NCBI GenBank assembly: GCA_963842835.1
Contig: CAWJIB010000004.1
Location: 62,001-126,000, forward strand
Direction: 5' to 3'
Length of the DNA stretch: 64,000 bases
Source of the DNA: Roseiarcus sp963842835
GTDB taxonomy: Bacteria > Pseudomonadota > Alphaproteobacteria > Rhizobiales > Beijerinckiaceae
Below the pieces are notes generated by a model. It did not search any database. It was not told where the DNA came from and saw only the letters and a list, made by a program, of their open reading frames with translations. Position numbers and translations under genes: made by a program. Positions 21,407 through 29,927 of this stretch are shown piece by piece; positions within the stretch are counted from its first letter, which is position 1, and every line of letters begins with the position of its first letter.

Positions 21407-24178
21407 CTAAACCAAAAAACGCACCAAGGAAACGACTGTTGCGTAGTCGTCGTTACTTGCAACTTCTATACCTTCAGGGAATGAGGACGCAAACGCCCGG
21501 TGTGCTTGCACTCGGCTGACCGTCAGCTTTTTCGCTTCCGCAAATGCCAACTTCGCCGGTATGTCAAAGCCGCGGCGAACCGCTGTTGGAAGAGTTTCGA
21601 TTACGGAAATAGGTGTCGCCGTGCCGTCGGCAACCTCGGGGATTTTCCGGGCAATTCCAGCAACCAACCCGGCAATGAATGTCAGCCCCATTGGAATGAC
21701 GCCTGTAACGAGACGCCTTGCTCGGGGGCAATCAACTTTGGACTTTGGATCGCCTCCGAGTGCTTGCTCGATTCGGTTTATTGGGTCTCCTCTCAACCAG
21801 GCGAGTACCCCCGGCAATAATGCTTGCATCGCATCAGACGAAAGAGGGGAGTCCACCTTGCGACCGACCGAGCCCAGGATCGTCGCTCGCTCGCGGGCGA
21901 GCAAGCTGACCCGTGAAGCATCGTCCTCTGTAAGCCACTCGAATATCCATGATATCCAACCGGGAATGGTCAACGGGAGCTCCATGGCGCTCTCCGAGAG
22001 GCGCTTGCGCAATGCGAGCAGCACGTTAATGGGCGCGCCGCTTTGCGCGGCCAATTCCAACAGAGCTGGATCGCTAGCGCTGATATTGCGTTGACCGAGA
22101 AGCTTATTCAACCGCGAGACTTGCTCGTTGAACGTGTTCACCGCGTTGCGATTCGCCGCTCTGAATGCACCAAAGGATTTTTGTAAGGAAAATTTAGTTG
22201 TTGCCTCCGTCTCTGCCCCCTCCGGCGCGACCGCTGTAGAAAGTCGATTGAGTGCGTATTCGACATCAACGTCGATGGGTTCAGCCGTACTGATACGATC
22301 CAAAATCGTTTCCAGCGGGTCGCTTAGCTCTAGGCATCGATCATCCTCGGGAAGGATAGATTTAAGTTTCGTCACCGCATTCTGGGCGAGAGGTTTATCG
22401 CTCGCGAAGGTCAAAATCTCCTCAGGGATCAGTAAGACAACCCCGTTTGCCAAATGCCCTGCGCGTCCCGCGCGGGCCGCCGCATTGAGTATCTCGTGGG
22501 CACCGAGAGCTTCTCTGCCACCATCCTCAGGATCGGCGCGCATATCACTTGCAAGTATGGCGATGTGGGCAGGAAGGTTTAGGCCCTGCGCGAGCGTTGG
22601 CGTTGCAACGATGACTTGCGCACCGTCGGGTTGACGAAACATCCGCTCGGCCAAATCACGTTCGAGTCTCAGCATTTGGGAATTGTGCGGCACGGCAGAC
22701 GATGGCCCCGGCAATAGCGAATGCTGAAGCCCTCCCAACTCCGCTTCGAGCGCTTGCCAACGATCGGCTTCATCATCGATGGGCAAGGGGGGGTGGCCTA
22801 GCCGTGTTGCGATAGCGCGTGCGGTAGAGACTGCGAACAATTTTGCGTTTACGAAGACAATTGTTTTCAATCCATTGCGAGCGCACGCGGTCGCAATTTC
22901 GGCGGCGACGTCGTTCACGTTTGGCTTCGGCAGAATTTTTGTGCCCCGCAACTCGCCGTTTAGCTGAATCGGCGTTCTAAGTAGGGGCGTGATGGTGCAG
23001 TCAGCAGTGTCTTGGTGAAGCCAATTGTGCTGGAGCCCAAAAAGGCCAAACGGCTGTGCCACTAGTTTTGCTTTCGCCGCCGTTCTAAGAGTCGTCGCGC
23101 GTTTTCGCTTTGCAGCATCAATCTGATGCTGCGTCGCAAGCGCCGTGCGTCGTATTTCGGAGATTGTTTTTTCTTCGTAAAATACAACGCCGCGCGCTTG
23201 GCGGCTCGGTTTCCAAAGTGGGTCAACGAATGAGCAAGCACGTCCGGTGAGCGTTGCGATCCATTCGGCAAATTCGCCGCCATTCTTTATCATCGCTGAC
23301 AGAAACAAAAAATCCGCCGTTGGCGCGATGCTATTGAAAGCGAGCACGCAGAACATCCCGTCGAGAGCTCGACGGAGGCCGGATATCGGACTGAGCAGAT
23401 GACACTCGTCGAAGACCATTAGGCCGACGTTTTCGAACACTTGTGAAGAGTATGACAGGAGTGCCAAGCAATGCTCTGGCGTCATTACTTCGACCTTTCG
23501 CAGCGTCGTTCCTGCTGCGAAAAGTCGATCGAAATCACTCGAAACGAGGGAGCCGAGCAGCGTCTCAGGAAATACCTCCTGAAGATCGACCGTCAATTGT
23601 TCAACGAGGGCGTGGGTTGGGGCGATGAAGACCACGTTCTTGCCAGCGGCAAGAACCGCAGCGATCTTGATACAAGACGCGGTGGTTTTACCCGCTCCGG
23701 TAGGCAGTACCATGACGGCCGAGGTACCGGGAACGTGGAACCTCTTGCTGATCGCTTCGCGGTGATTTCGCCAAACAAAGGGTGCTGTCGTCGCGCGATG
23801 CCGTAACCAACTTTTCCAAAATTGCTCATCCGCTCCGGGCGGCGGGCTTATTTTTGTGACTGCCGCGTGAGCCGTCGCATCGTAAGCAGATTTTAGTAGG
23901 GCCGCCAGATGTCGTGGGCCGGGATAAGTTGTGAAGAGAGGACCGACCGCCGGGTCGCCCGTGTCTTGTGTGCTAGAAGAAAGCGCAATCACCCGCGCAA
24001 ATGCTGTGGCCGCTGTATCAAATTCGCTTGAAGCGCTAGCGGGGGCTTCTTCGCCCAGGACTTCGGCAGCGAATAGCTCCACGCCCACGAGGAGGGTCTC
24101 TAGGAGTGCCGTTGTCGCGCGTGCTTCAAGTGCACCGCGCGTTGAAAAATGAGTGGGTCGCCGGTCTGCGCGTTGCAA
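21407..24178 (-). CDS. Ski2-like DEAD/DEAH helicase, HamB-like, lacking an intact N-terminus
   Basis: A 923-aa SF2 helicase with motif I LPTGAGKTT (158-166), Ia VFIAPTHALVEQL, motif II VFDECH (255-260), motif III SAM (near 295), motif V VIVATPTLAQGLNLP and motif VI NAAARAGRAGH. A long C-terminal region of unknown fold follows. The earliest usable start is TTG 24178. Homologous-looking coding continues upstream in the same frame (QEYAATLLAEDVRDLASGSL) beyond an in-frame TGA at 24248-24250, so the real gene began further upstream. Paired with the nuclease at 24686-25576, it resembles Hachiman (HamA nuclease plus HamB helicase) phage defence. The system name is inferred. Confidence 0.75.
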   Translation of the reverse strand: MQRADRRPTHFSTRGALEARATTALLETLLVGVELFAAEVLGEEAPASASSEFDTAATAFARVIALSSSTQDTGDPAVGPLFTTYPGPRHLAALLKSAYDATAHAAVTKISPPPGADEQFWKSWLRHRATTAPFVWRNHREAISKRFHVPGTSAVMVLPTGAGKTTASCIKIAAVLAAGKNVVFIAPTHALVEQLTVDLQEVFPETLLGSLVSSDFDRLFAAGTTLRKVEVMTPEHCLALLSYSSQVFENVGLMVFDECHLLSPISGLRRALDGMFCVLAFNSIAPTADFLFLSAMIKNGGEFAEWIATLTGRACSFVDPLWKPSRQARGVVFYEEKTISEIRRTALATQHQIDAAKRKRATTLRTAAKAKLVAQPFGLFGLQHNWLHQDTADCTITPLLRTPIQLNGELRGTKILPKPNVNDVAAEIATACARNGLKTIVFVNAKLFAVSTARAIATRLGHPPLPIDDEADRWQALEAELGGLQHSLLPGPSSAVPHNSQMLRLERDLAERMFRQPDGAQVIVATPTLAQGLNLPAHIAILASDMRADPEDGGREALGAHEILNAAARAGRAGHLANGVVLLIPEEILTFASDKPLAQNAVTKLKSILPEDDRCLELSDPLETILDRISTAEPIDVDVEYALNRLSTAVAPEGAETEATTKFSLQKSFGAFRAANRNAVNTFNEQVSRLNKLLGQRNISASDPALLELAAQSGAPINVLLALRKRLSESAMELPLTIPGWISWIFEWLTEDDASRVSLLARERATILGSVGRKVDSPLSSDAMQALLPGVLAWLRGDPINRIEQALGGDPKSKVDCPRARRLVTGVIPMGLTFIAGLVAGIARKIPEVADGTATPISVIETLPTAVRRGFDIPAKLAFAEAKKLTVSRVQAHRAFASSFPEGIEVASNDDYATVVSLVRFLV

Positions 24179-24247
24179 AATGCTGGCGAGACTACCAGAC
24201 GCAAGATCGCGAACATCTTCCGCGAGAAGCGTCGCAGCATATTCCTG

Positions 24248-24689
24248 TCAACCTTCTGCGACGCGGATGCGGCGGGCAGCTTCATTTGCATCGGCATATT
24301 GCTCCGCGGCCAGGAATAGGGCAGCCGCTGCCAGCGTCGGATCGACACGATCACGGTCGATAATTGGTTCAGCTTGCAGCGAAATCTTCACTGCGAGATT
24401 CTTGGCCGAGAATCTGTTGTGCTGTTGCGGCGACAAATGCAGCCGCACGTCTAACTTCCGCATTTTCCTCAATCGAAGTGATAAGCTCGTAAGCATCCGC
24501 AATTCGCGCCAAGGGCCAAGCACCGCTCTCCGATGCGGGGGTTAAGCCGTCTCCAATGTCCGTGCGCAGCCGGCGCGCGACCAATTCGGCGTAGCGCGCA
24601 GTCAGCGTCTCCGGCAGGGTCGCAGAGTCAAGATCAGGCAATGCAGGGGCCGCTCGGAGAATTGCCGCGGTTACCGGATCAAACATCAT
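24248..24689 (-). pseudogene. Broken N-terminal part of the HamB-like helicase gene
   Basis: The first frame (24689-24369) encodes a 106-aa helical segment ending AFVAATAQQILGQESRSEDF. It stops after a one-base frameshift near 24373-24380. The next frame carries AEPIIDRDRVDPTLAAAALF and AAEQYADANEAARRIRVAEG, then meets a TGA at 24248, after which the helicase frame goes on. Removing one base and reading through the TGA would give one protein of about 1,090 aa. The start overlaps the upstream nuclease stop (ATGA), showing the original two-gene operon. Real decay or read errors are both possible. Confidence 0.65.
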
Positions 24690-25576
24690 ACGCCCCCGGC
24701 TTCTAAGCTATCGATAAAGGCTATTGCTCTTTGAGCCAAGTCGTCAAACCACGCACGAAGATCATCGCCCGTAACAAAAACAGCACCGATCCGCTGGTCA
24801 GCATTGATGTGCGCAAGCCTATCGTAGTCTTTGAACAATCTTTTGCGTCGTTCCAAGGAATCGTCAATAGTTTCCACCGCAAGGCTGCCGCGATACGCAC
24901 GAAACCGGATATCAAGGACGCGCGCGGCGGCCCTTGTCGCTTTGGTCCCGTCCAAACCACTTTTCTCGATAAGCGCCGCCGCACAAGCTACTAGCTGCGC
25001 CGCACGCTTGTTTTCGTGGTAAGTTTGAAAGGCTGGGATGATCTTATCGCGGAATGTCGTCCGAGGGTCCTCAGAGCACTTGTCTTCGAAAATTGTCGCG
25101 CGGGTGATCTCAGTCGCAGTATCATTTAGTTCGATCATCAAACCATCGAGCCCCTGACTTGTTGAGCTTATGTGCGGATCGCGCAAGAGCGCGGTGCCGG
25201 AGGTTTGTTGTTTGGCGGCAGCCCAGGAAATTGCCTCAAATATCAAGCCATCCCGGTGATAACGCGAGACCTCGCGCTGATTCTCGTCCTTACCAGACAC
25301 AGACAGTCGAAATCTCGCGTCTGCTCGAAGGGCAGCAACGTTGATAGCCGGCTCGGAGGGCAACAACTCAGCAATAATACGTCCCGCATGAGCGGCCTGT
25401 CCCATCGCGATTATCGCGATGATTTTCGAAAGTCGATCGATGTCGCCTGCAATCCAGCGGCTTCCCGTGCAATGTTCATCCACCTCCACTGAGGAAATCG
25501 AGAGGGCGCGCGGCCGGCTGGCAGTTGCTTCCGAGCTTGCAAGAGCGGCTGGCGCTTTGTTTTCAAGTGTTGACAC
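24686..25576 (-). CDS. PD-(D/E)XK-like nuclease subunit, HamA/DUF1837-like
   Basis: A 296-aa protein. A probable nuclease core is visible: RYHRDGLIFEAISWAA (E114), D144 in QGLDGLMIEL, and E164-x-K166 in TIFEDKCSED, in the order and spacing of PD-(D/E)XK enzymes and of HamA (DUF1837). A helical C-terminal half follows. Directly upstream of and overlapping the helicase reading frame, it gives the hamA-hamB order of Hachiman defence operons. The assignment rests on motif pattern and context, not on a search. Other nuclease/helicase defence pairs are possible. Confidence 0.55.
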   Translation of the reverse strand: MSTLENKAPAALASSEATASRPRALSISSVEVDEHCTGSRWIAGDIDRLSKIIAIIAMGQAAHAGRIIAELLPSEPAINVAALRADARFRLSVSGKDENQREVSRYHRDGLIFEAISWAAAKQQTSGTALLRDPHISSTSQGLDGLMIELNDTATEITRATIFEDKCSEDPRTTFRDKIIPAFQTYHENKRAAQLVACAAALIEKSGLDGTKATRAAARVLDIRFRAYRGSLAVETIDDSLERRKRLFKDYDRLAHINADQRIGAVFVTGDDLRAWFDDLAQRAIAFIDSLEAGGV

Positions 25577-25698
25577 GTCTACAGAGTGCCAAATGATCTA
25601 AGGGTGCACAAGCAAAGGGCATGTTCCAGGATAAAAGGGTATGGAACTCGCAAAGATATCGCACGTGGTGTTTTTGTACATATATTCATCGTCTCGTC

Positions 25699-26910
25699 CT
25701 AACGCGATAAGTTGACGGTCATTATTGCATCACCTTGGCACGCGTGAATTGTTTGGTCGATTTCGCGCCACGGCCCCGCACCCGATTGCTCAGGGAAGTC
25801 CAAAACATCGAAGCACTTGGTTCCGTCGCTGTAGTCCTCTGAACCATACCGCACCGTGCCTTTGCTGGCGCGCAGCGATGTCGAACGGCCCGTGCGCACT
25901 TTAAGCCGATAGGGAACGCCCGCAACGAATTTCAGTATCGCTCCGTCGGAAGCGAGGAGCGTCCGGGGCTCGGGTGGCGTAGGGGCGGGCTGCGGCGCAA
26001 CGTGAGCAGGCGACGGGGACGGGGCGGGAGTTGGTGGTGGTCGCGCGATCGGTGCCCCGATGGGAGTTTGATCGTTCGGTGACGATGTTTGCGGCGGAAC
26101 CATCGCGACCGGCAGCGGATGGGGTGACGTGCTGCTGAGGATCACGATGATGACATAGAGCGCGAGCACGCCGCCGGTAACCAAGCCGACCGTGCCGCCG
26201 GCCTGCGCGAATTTGAAGATCAGCGCGAGAAGAATGAGCACGCTTATCGTCGCGAGGGGGTAGAGAAACAGCGCGGCGCGCACCGGCGGCAACCAGAGGG
26301 TCATCACGCCGAAGAGGAGCAAGGCGGCGCTCAGAATGCCGCCCTTGTCGCTCTTCAGTGCAAGAGAAAAGGCGAAGCCGAGTCCGGAGCCGAGCAGTAT
26401 CAACGCGCTGACGAAATTCGCTTCGACGAGAACGCTGCCGATGCCGACAAGCGCCGCGAAGAGAAGCGCGAGGCCCTTCACGCCGCTGTGCGCGACGCCG
26501 CGAAAGAAGCGCGCCAGGTCTTCCCAGGTGAGCTTGGCCCATGTCCCGCGGTCACCTTCCTTCCAGGCCTGCGCGCGCATTTTTCGCAACGCTTCCTCGT
26601 GCGCTTCGGCGGCGCGCCGCATTTCCTCAAGCTCTTCGTCGATGTCGCGGTAGGTCTGCTCCCAGCTGCGTTCGCGGCGCTCGTCGGCGCGGCCGGGTTG
26701 CTCTTGCCACGGCGCTTCCTCGCGCTGCCGCTCGTACCCGCGTTTGAGCTCGTTGAGGACGAATTCGTAGGCGGCGTTGAGCTCGACCATCGCCTCATGC
26801 GAGCCGCCAAGGTCGGGGTGGCGCTGTTTGCACGCGCGGCGATACGCGGCCTTGATTTCCTCGAAGCTCGCGCCGCGCGCGACGCCGAGAATTTCGTAGG
26901 GATCGCGCAT
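25699..26910 (-). CDS. Membrane-anchored DnaJ-domain protein
   Basis: A 403-aa protein. The N-terminal J-domain (residues 1-65, MRDPYEILGVARGASFEEIK) has the HPD motif at 31-33. A charged linker is followed by about five hydrophobic segments between residues 143 and 270, a Pro-rich stretch (270-320), and a C-terminal domain of about 80 residues with two cysteines. The J-domain would recruit DnaK to the membrane. It is not the housekeeping DnaJ, since it lacks the G/F and zinc domains. It follows an exported-protein gene in the same direction by 27 bp. Its role in the island is unknown. Confidence 0.8.
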   Translation of the reverse strand: MRDPYEILGVARGASFEEIKAAYRRACKQRHPDLGGSHEAMVELNAAYEFVLNELKRGYERQREEAPWQEQPGRADERRERSWEQTYRDIDEELEEMRRAAEAHEEALRKMRAQAWKEGDRGTWAKLTWEDLARFFRGVAHSGVKGLALLFAALVGIGSVLVEANFVSALILLGSGLGFAFSLALKSDKGGILSAALLLFGVMTLWLPPVRAALFLYPLATISVLILLALIFKFAQAGGTVGLVTGGVLALYVIIVILSSTSPHPLPVAMVPPQTSSPNDQTPIGAPIARPPPTPAPSPSPAHVAPQPAPTPPEPRTLLASDGAILKFVAGVPYRLKVRTGRSTSLRASKGTVRYGSEDYSDGTKCFDVLDFPEQSGAGPWREIDQTIHACQGDAIMTVNLSR

Positions 26911-26937
26911 GCGCGGGACCTTGTTATTCGACGACGG

Positions 26938-27477
26938 CTATTGCGATTGCAGCTGACGGACCGGGGCGTCGACCGAAAGGGGAAAGGTCGTCATCGTTTG
27001 AAAGGACTGCGTCTTGCCCACCATGAGCGAGATCGACAGCGGCGCGGTCGGGAATCCCGGATTGGGGGCGGGGCAGTTGTAGACGATGATCGCGCCGGCG
27101 ACCCGCGCGCCGGCCGGCACGAACGCGCCGCGCGGCGGCCCCTGCATCGGATTGACGCTGTAGGCCGTCGCATGCGGCGACGGGAGGAATTGCAGTGAGC
27201 CGCGCACTTCCTCAGCGTCGGTGCAATTGCCGATCGCGACGCCGCCGCGCATGATGCCGAGATAGAGATTCATCCCGGAATTGTTGGTGATCGAATACGA
27301 GATCGTCGCATTCCAAATCCAATTGAATTTGGCCGAGACGGCGCTGGCCTCGATCTTGAAGCTTTCGGGGACGAGCTGCTCTTGCAGGGTCTCGTCCTGT
27401 TGCGTGACCTGGGCGGATGCCGGCGACCATAGGCAAAGCGAAATGGAAACGATGGTGAGCCCGACGATCCGCAGCAT
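26938..27477 (-). CDS. Exported protein of unknown function
   Basis: A 179-aa protein from ATG 27477, with signal peptide MLRIVGLTIVSISLCLWSPASAQ. The mature part looks beta-rich (WNATISYSITNNSGMNLYLG) with two cysteines (GNCTD, VYNCPAP), reminiscent of a small immunoglobulin-like fold, but the family is not recognised. A GTG start 24 bp upstream is less likely. It is directly upstream of the membrane DnaJ gene. Confidence 0.7.
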   Translation of the reverse strand: MLRIVGLTIVSISLCLWSPASAQVTQQDETLQEQLVPESFKIEASAVSAKFNWIWNATISYSITNNSGMNLYLGIMRGGVAIGNCTDAEEVRGSLQFLPSPHATAYSVNPMQGPPRGAFVPAGARVAGAIIVYNCPAPNPGFPTAPLSISLMVGKTQSFQTMTTFPLSVDAPVRQLQSQ

Positions 27478-27553
27478 GACGCCCCCCCGATTCTTGTGCA
27501 CGGTATAGACAAATCCCCGCCGGCAATACGGTCAAGGCCGACGTTGCAAGAAT

Positions 27554-27578
27554 GAAGCCCCGCATGGCGCGAGGCTTC
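27554..27578 (-). terminator. Hairpin after the primase-like gene
   Basis: On the minus strand GAAGCCTCGC pairs with GCGGGGCTTC around a 5-nt loop, just past the stop of the primase-like gene, followed by ATTCTT. A weak candidate intrinsic terminator. Confidence 0.4.
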
Positions 27579-27585
27579 AAGTTTC

Positions 27586-28416
27586 TCAAAAGAACGACAA
27601 TGTGTCGCACTTGCGCTCGTCCATCAGGGCGGCGAGCGCTTCGAGCTGGATCGCGGCGATGTCCTCGGTGAGGAAGCAGACGGCGTTGCCGCAGCCCGCC
27701 TCGAACGCCTTGAGCACGTCGATGGGATCGCGCACGAGATAGAGCGGCTCGTTCGTCACGCGATCGGCTCCAAAAATGTGCTCCTGCGGATTGAGGCCGT
27801 TGGGAAAGGACAAGGTCGGGCTCTCGCCTTTGGTCGCCCTGCCGAAGTAGCCGACGATCGCGCCGTCCTTGCCGGCGATCGGCAGCGCGAGCCGGCCGCG
27901 ATTGACGCCGGAGCTCGCGTAGCCCGCCTTCCACTGCCGATACGTCTCAGGATCGACGCCAAGCCCCGCCAGGGCCTCATGGGCCGGATCGAGGCTCTTG
28001 GCGTAGGCCTCCGGGTCGAAACCCGTCCGCCTCTCCCTTGCGGGCTGGGGGGAACTGTTGACAGAACTGTTACTGTTCCCGCCGCCGCTCGCCGCGATGA
28101 ACCGCTCGTGCAACTCCTTGGCGGCGTCGAAGACGCCCTGGCGGTCTTTGCGGGGATGGCCGCGCGACAGCGAAACGAGCTCGATCTGGTCGCCGCCGGC
28201 CGGGCACTTGAAGCAATTGAACGCGCCGGTCTTCTCTCGGCCGCCGTCGTTGGTGACCACAAAACAATCCGCGCCCTTGCAGAACGGGCACGGCCCTTTC
28301 CACTGCCGAGCGCTGCGCGCCTTCAATCCGGGAATACCGAGGAAGGCGACAACCTGATCCATCGGCACCGTTTTCTTGATCTCGTCGAAGTCGATACGAT
28401 ACGCTTCCGTGGGCAT
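27586..28416 (-). CDS. CHC2 zinc-finger primase-like protein
   Basis: A 276-aa protein. The N-terminal primase-type zinc finger has CPFC and CFKC pairs (GPCPFCKGADCFVV, then AFNCFKCPAGGD). A linker rich in Ser and Gly follows, then a TOPRIM-like region with PLYLVRDPIDVLKAFEAG. Such proteins prime replication of mobile elements or supply a truncated primase. The start ATG 28416 has AGGAGG 6 nt upstream and gives MPTEAYRIDFDEIKKTVPMD. It is divergent from a small gene at 28482. Confidence 0.75.
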   Translation of the reverse strand: MPTEAYRIDFDEIKKTVPMDQVVAFLGIPGLKARSARQWKGPCPFCKGADCFVVTNDGGREKTGAFNCFKCPAGGDQIELVSLSRGHPRKDRQGVFDAAKELHERFIAASGGGNSNSSVNSSPQPARERRTGFDPEAYAKSLDPAHEALAGLGVDPETYRQWKAGYASSGVNRGRLALPIAGKDGAIVGYFGRATKGESPTLSFPNGLNPQEHIFGADRVTNEPLYLVRDPIDVLKAFEAGCGNAVCFLTEDIAAIQLEALAALMDERKCDTLSFF

Positions 28417-28481
28417 GGCAACCTCCTCTATGTCACTGAATATATTATACTTTATGGCGGACACCAGCAGAGGAGATCCCG
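28417..28481. promoter_or_regulatory. Divergent promoter region
   Basis: A 65-bp A+T-rich gap between divergent genes. TATAAT on the minus strand (about 28446-28451) is a good -10 for the primase-like gene, with TATACT-like sequence on the plus strand for the small gene. No clear -35 boxes. Confidence 0.45.
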
Positions 28482-28736
28482 ATGTCCGTCACGGAAAGAA
28501 GCTCGCCACGTCAGCGAGGCAGAGACGACGCGCGGCAACCGGATTTCGTGGTTCGCGCGAAGACCGGCCCCGGCCACAAGGAATGGGCGACGATCGGCTA
28601 CGCCTGGAGACGCGAGCGCGGCGAAGGGTTTTCGATCAAGCTCAATACGATGCCGATCGGCAATCATTGGAACGGCGTCTTGAAACTGTTGCCGCCGTAT
28701 GCGGATGACGAGCCGGACGAACCGCCTCAGGCATAG
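28482..28736 (+). CDS. Small conserved island protein, unknown
   Basis: An 84-aa basic N-terminus followed by a compact domain (WATIGYAWRRERGEGFSIKLN, then GNHWNGVLKLLPPYADDE). GAGGAG lies 8 nt before the ATG. I recall similar short proteins beside plasmid and island genes in alphaproteobacteria, but no function is known. A strong bidirectional terminator follows. Confidence 0.65.
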   Translation: MSVTERSSPRQRGRDDARQPDFVVRAKTGPGHKEWATIGYAWRRERGEGFSIKLNTMPIGNHWNGVLKLLPPYADDEPDEPPQA

Positions 28737-28748
28737 ATAACGGAAACG

Positions 28749-28772
28749 AAGGGCCGCTGACACGCGGCCCTT
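28749..28772. terminator. Bidirectional intrinsic terminator
   Basis: AAGGGCCGC and GCGGCCCTT form a 9-bp stem with a 6-nt loop between convergent genes. T-rich flanks occur on both strands (CTACTTT on plus, CGTTT on minus), so it can end both transcripts. Confidence 0.75.
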
Positions 28773-29780
28773 CTACTTTGCCGACGCGTCGGCGAGGATG
28801 AGATCGGGATGGCCGACGCGCTCCCACGGGGCGGTGAACAAGCGCCCCGTCGGCATGGGCGATTTCAGGAAGTCGTCGAAAGCGTCATCGACGCGAAAGC
28901 CGAACATCGTGCTCTTGCCATTGCGCGCGATCGTGGCGAGCTCGTCCATGACGTAGCGCATGCGCTTTCGGCTGGTCGTCGCGAAGAGGACTTTGAGATT
29001 ATCGACGCCGAGATAGTCGTCGATAATTCCCGCCGCGACGATCTCGCGATAGGCGAGAATCTTTTGGACGATGACCGACTTGACGCTCTCCGTGCCTTTG
29101 TCGGCTTCGAGCGCAAAGACGCGTCCATGGATTGAAAACAGCGCGTCGGGTTCAACGAACGTCCGCTCGCAATTGAGTGTGACTGGAATTTTCAGCGGCT
29201 TTTTCTGCATTCGCGTTGAAAGCGGCGCGGCGCTGAGAATATCGAGGTGACTCTTGAACGCGACGCCGGCTTTGCGCGCGCCGATCTCGATGTCGATCGC
29301 GATGTCGGACGCCATGTGATCGTGCGCGAGCCGCATGATCTTCGAGGGCGTGGCGCTCTTGCCGCCGATGCGGCTATTGGCGACCCATTCCTCCGCCGGA
29401 ATGATGCGCTTCTCAATGAGCATCGTTTCGGCCTCATCGCCGAGCGCGTGCAAGTCCTCGACGGTGAGGTGGTTGGCGAACACGATTTCCTCGTTGGCGC
29501 GATGCAGCCAATGCGTCCGCTCGCCCTCGGTGCCATGCCAGAGTTCGCCGAGGCGCGCCTTGGTGATGATGGGATGGCGCGCGCCGAAGGCGACGAGCTG
29601 GCGCGTCGTCAATCGGCGATGTCGCGCGAGCGGTTCGAAGATGTCGCGGATGTCGGCGTCGGTGATGCGGATGCGCTTGGCGGTCACCTGGCGCGACAGG
29701 TGCGAGCGGTGTTTGTGCTGGGGTGCGGGCTGCATACGCAATGAGATAGGCGGCCGAAACGGCGTGTAAACGTCACGCAT
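28773..29780 (-). CDS. Replication-relaxation (Replic_Relax) family protein
   Basis: A 335-aa protein whose N-terminal winged-helix region (ITDADIRDIFEPLARHRRLT, then FGARHPIITKARLGELW) is typical of Replic_Relax proteins. The C-terminal half contains a PD-(D/E)XK-like stretch (EPDALFSIHGRVFALEADKG). These proteins accompany TraG/VirD4-type ATPases on mobile elements and may stand in for a relaxase accessory factor. Here it follows such an ATPase after a 147-bp gap. Biochemical role unproven. Confidence 0.75.
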   Translation of the reverse strand: MRDVYTPFRPPISLRMQPAPQHKHRSHLSRQVTAKRIRITDADIRDIFEPLARHRRLTTRQLVAFGARHPIITKARLGELWHGTEGERTHWLHRANEEIVFANHLTVEDLHALGDEAETMLIEKRIIPAEEWVANSRIGGKSATPSKIMRLAHDHMASDIAIDIEIGARKAGVAFKSHLDILSAAPLSTRMQKKPLKIPVTLNCERTFVEPDALFSIHGRVFALEADKGTESVKSVIVQKILAYREIVAAGIIDDYLGVDNLKVLFATTSRKRMRYVMDELATIARNGKSTMFGFRVDDAFDDFLKSPMPTGRLFTAPWERVGHPDLILADASAK

Positions 29781-29842
29781 GCGCTCGAATGTTCAGGGAG
29801 GTTCCGCAGCGATGCGCGGTGCGCACGTAAAAATATTTTACC

Positions 29843-29912
29843 ACGCGGCGACATGTCGCTGTCGCGGCCGGTCGCCGCCTGACGCGTGAGGTCGCGGCTT
29901 GTCGCGACAAGG
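29843..29912. repeat. GTCGCGAC-rich tract
   Basis: An intergenic cluster of GTCG units including GCGACATGTCGCTGTCGC and TTGTCGCGACAA (29899-29910). The same TTGTCGCGAC core recurs at 47659, 47750 and 48081. A candidate protein-binding array in front of the Replic_Relax gene. Confidence 0.5.
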
Positions 29913-29927
29913 CGCGGCGCTCGCGAG

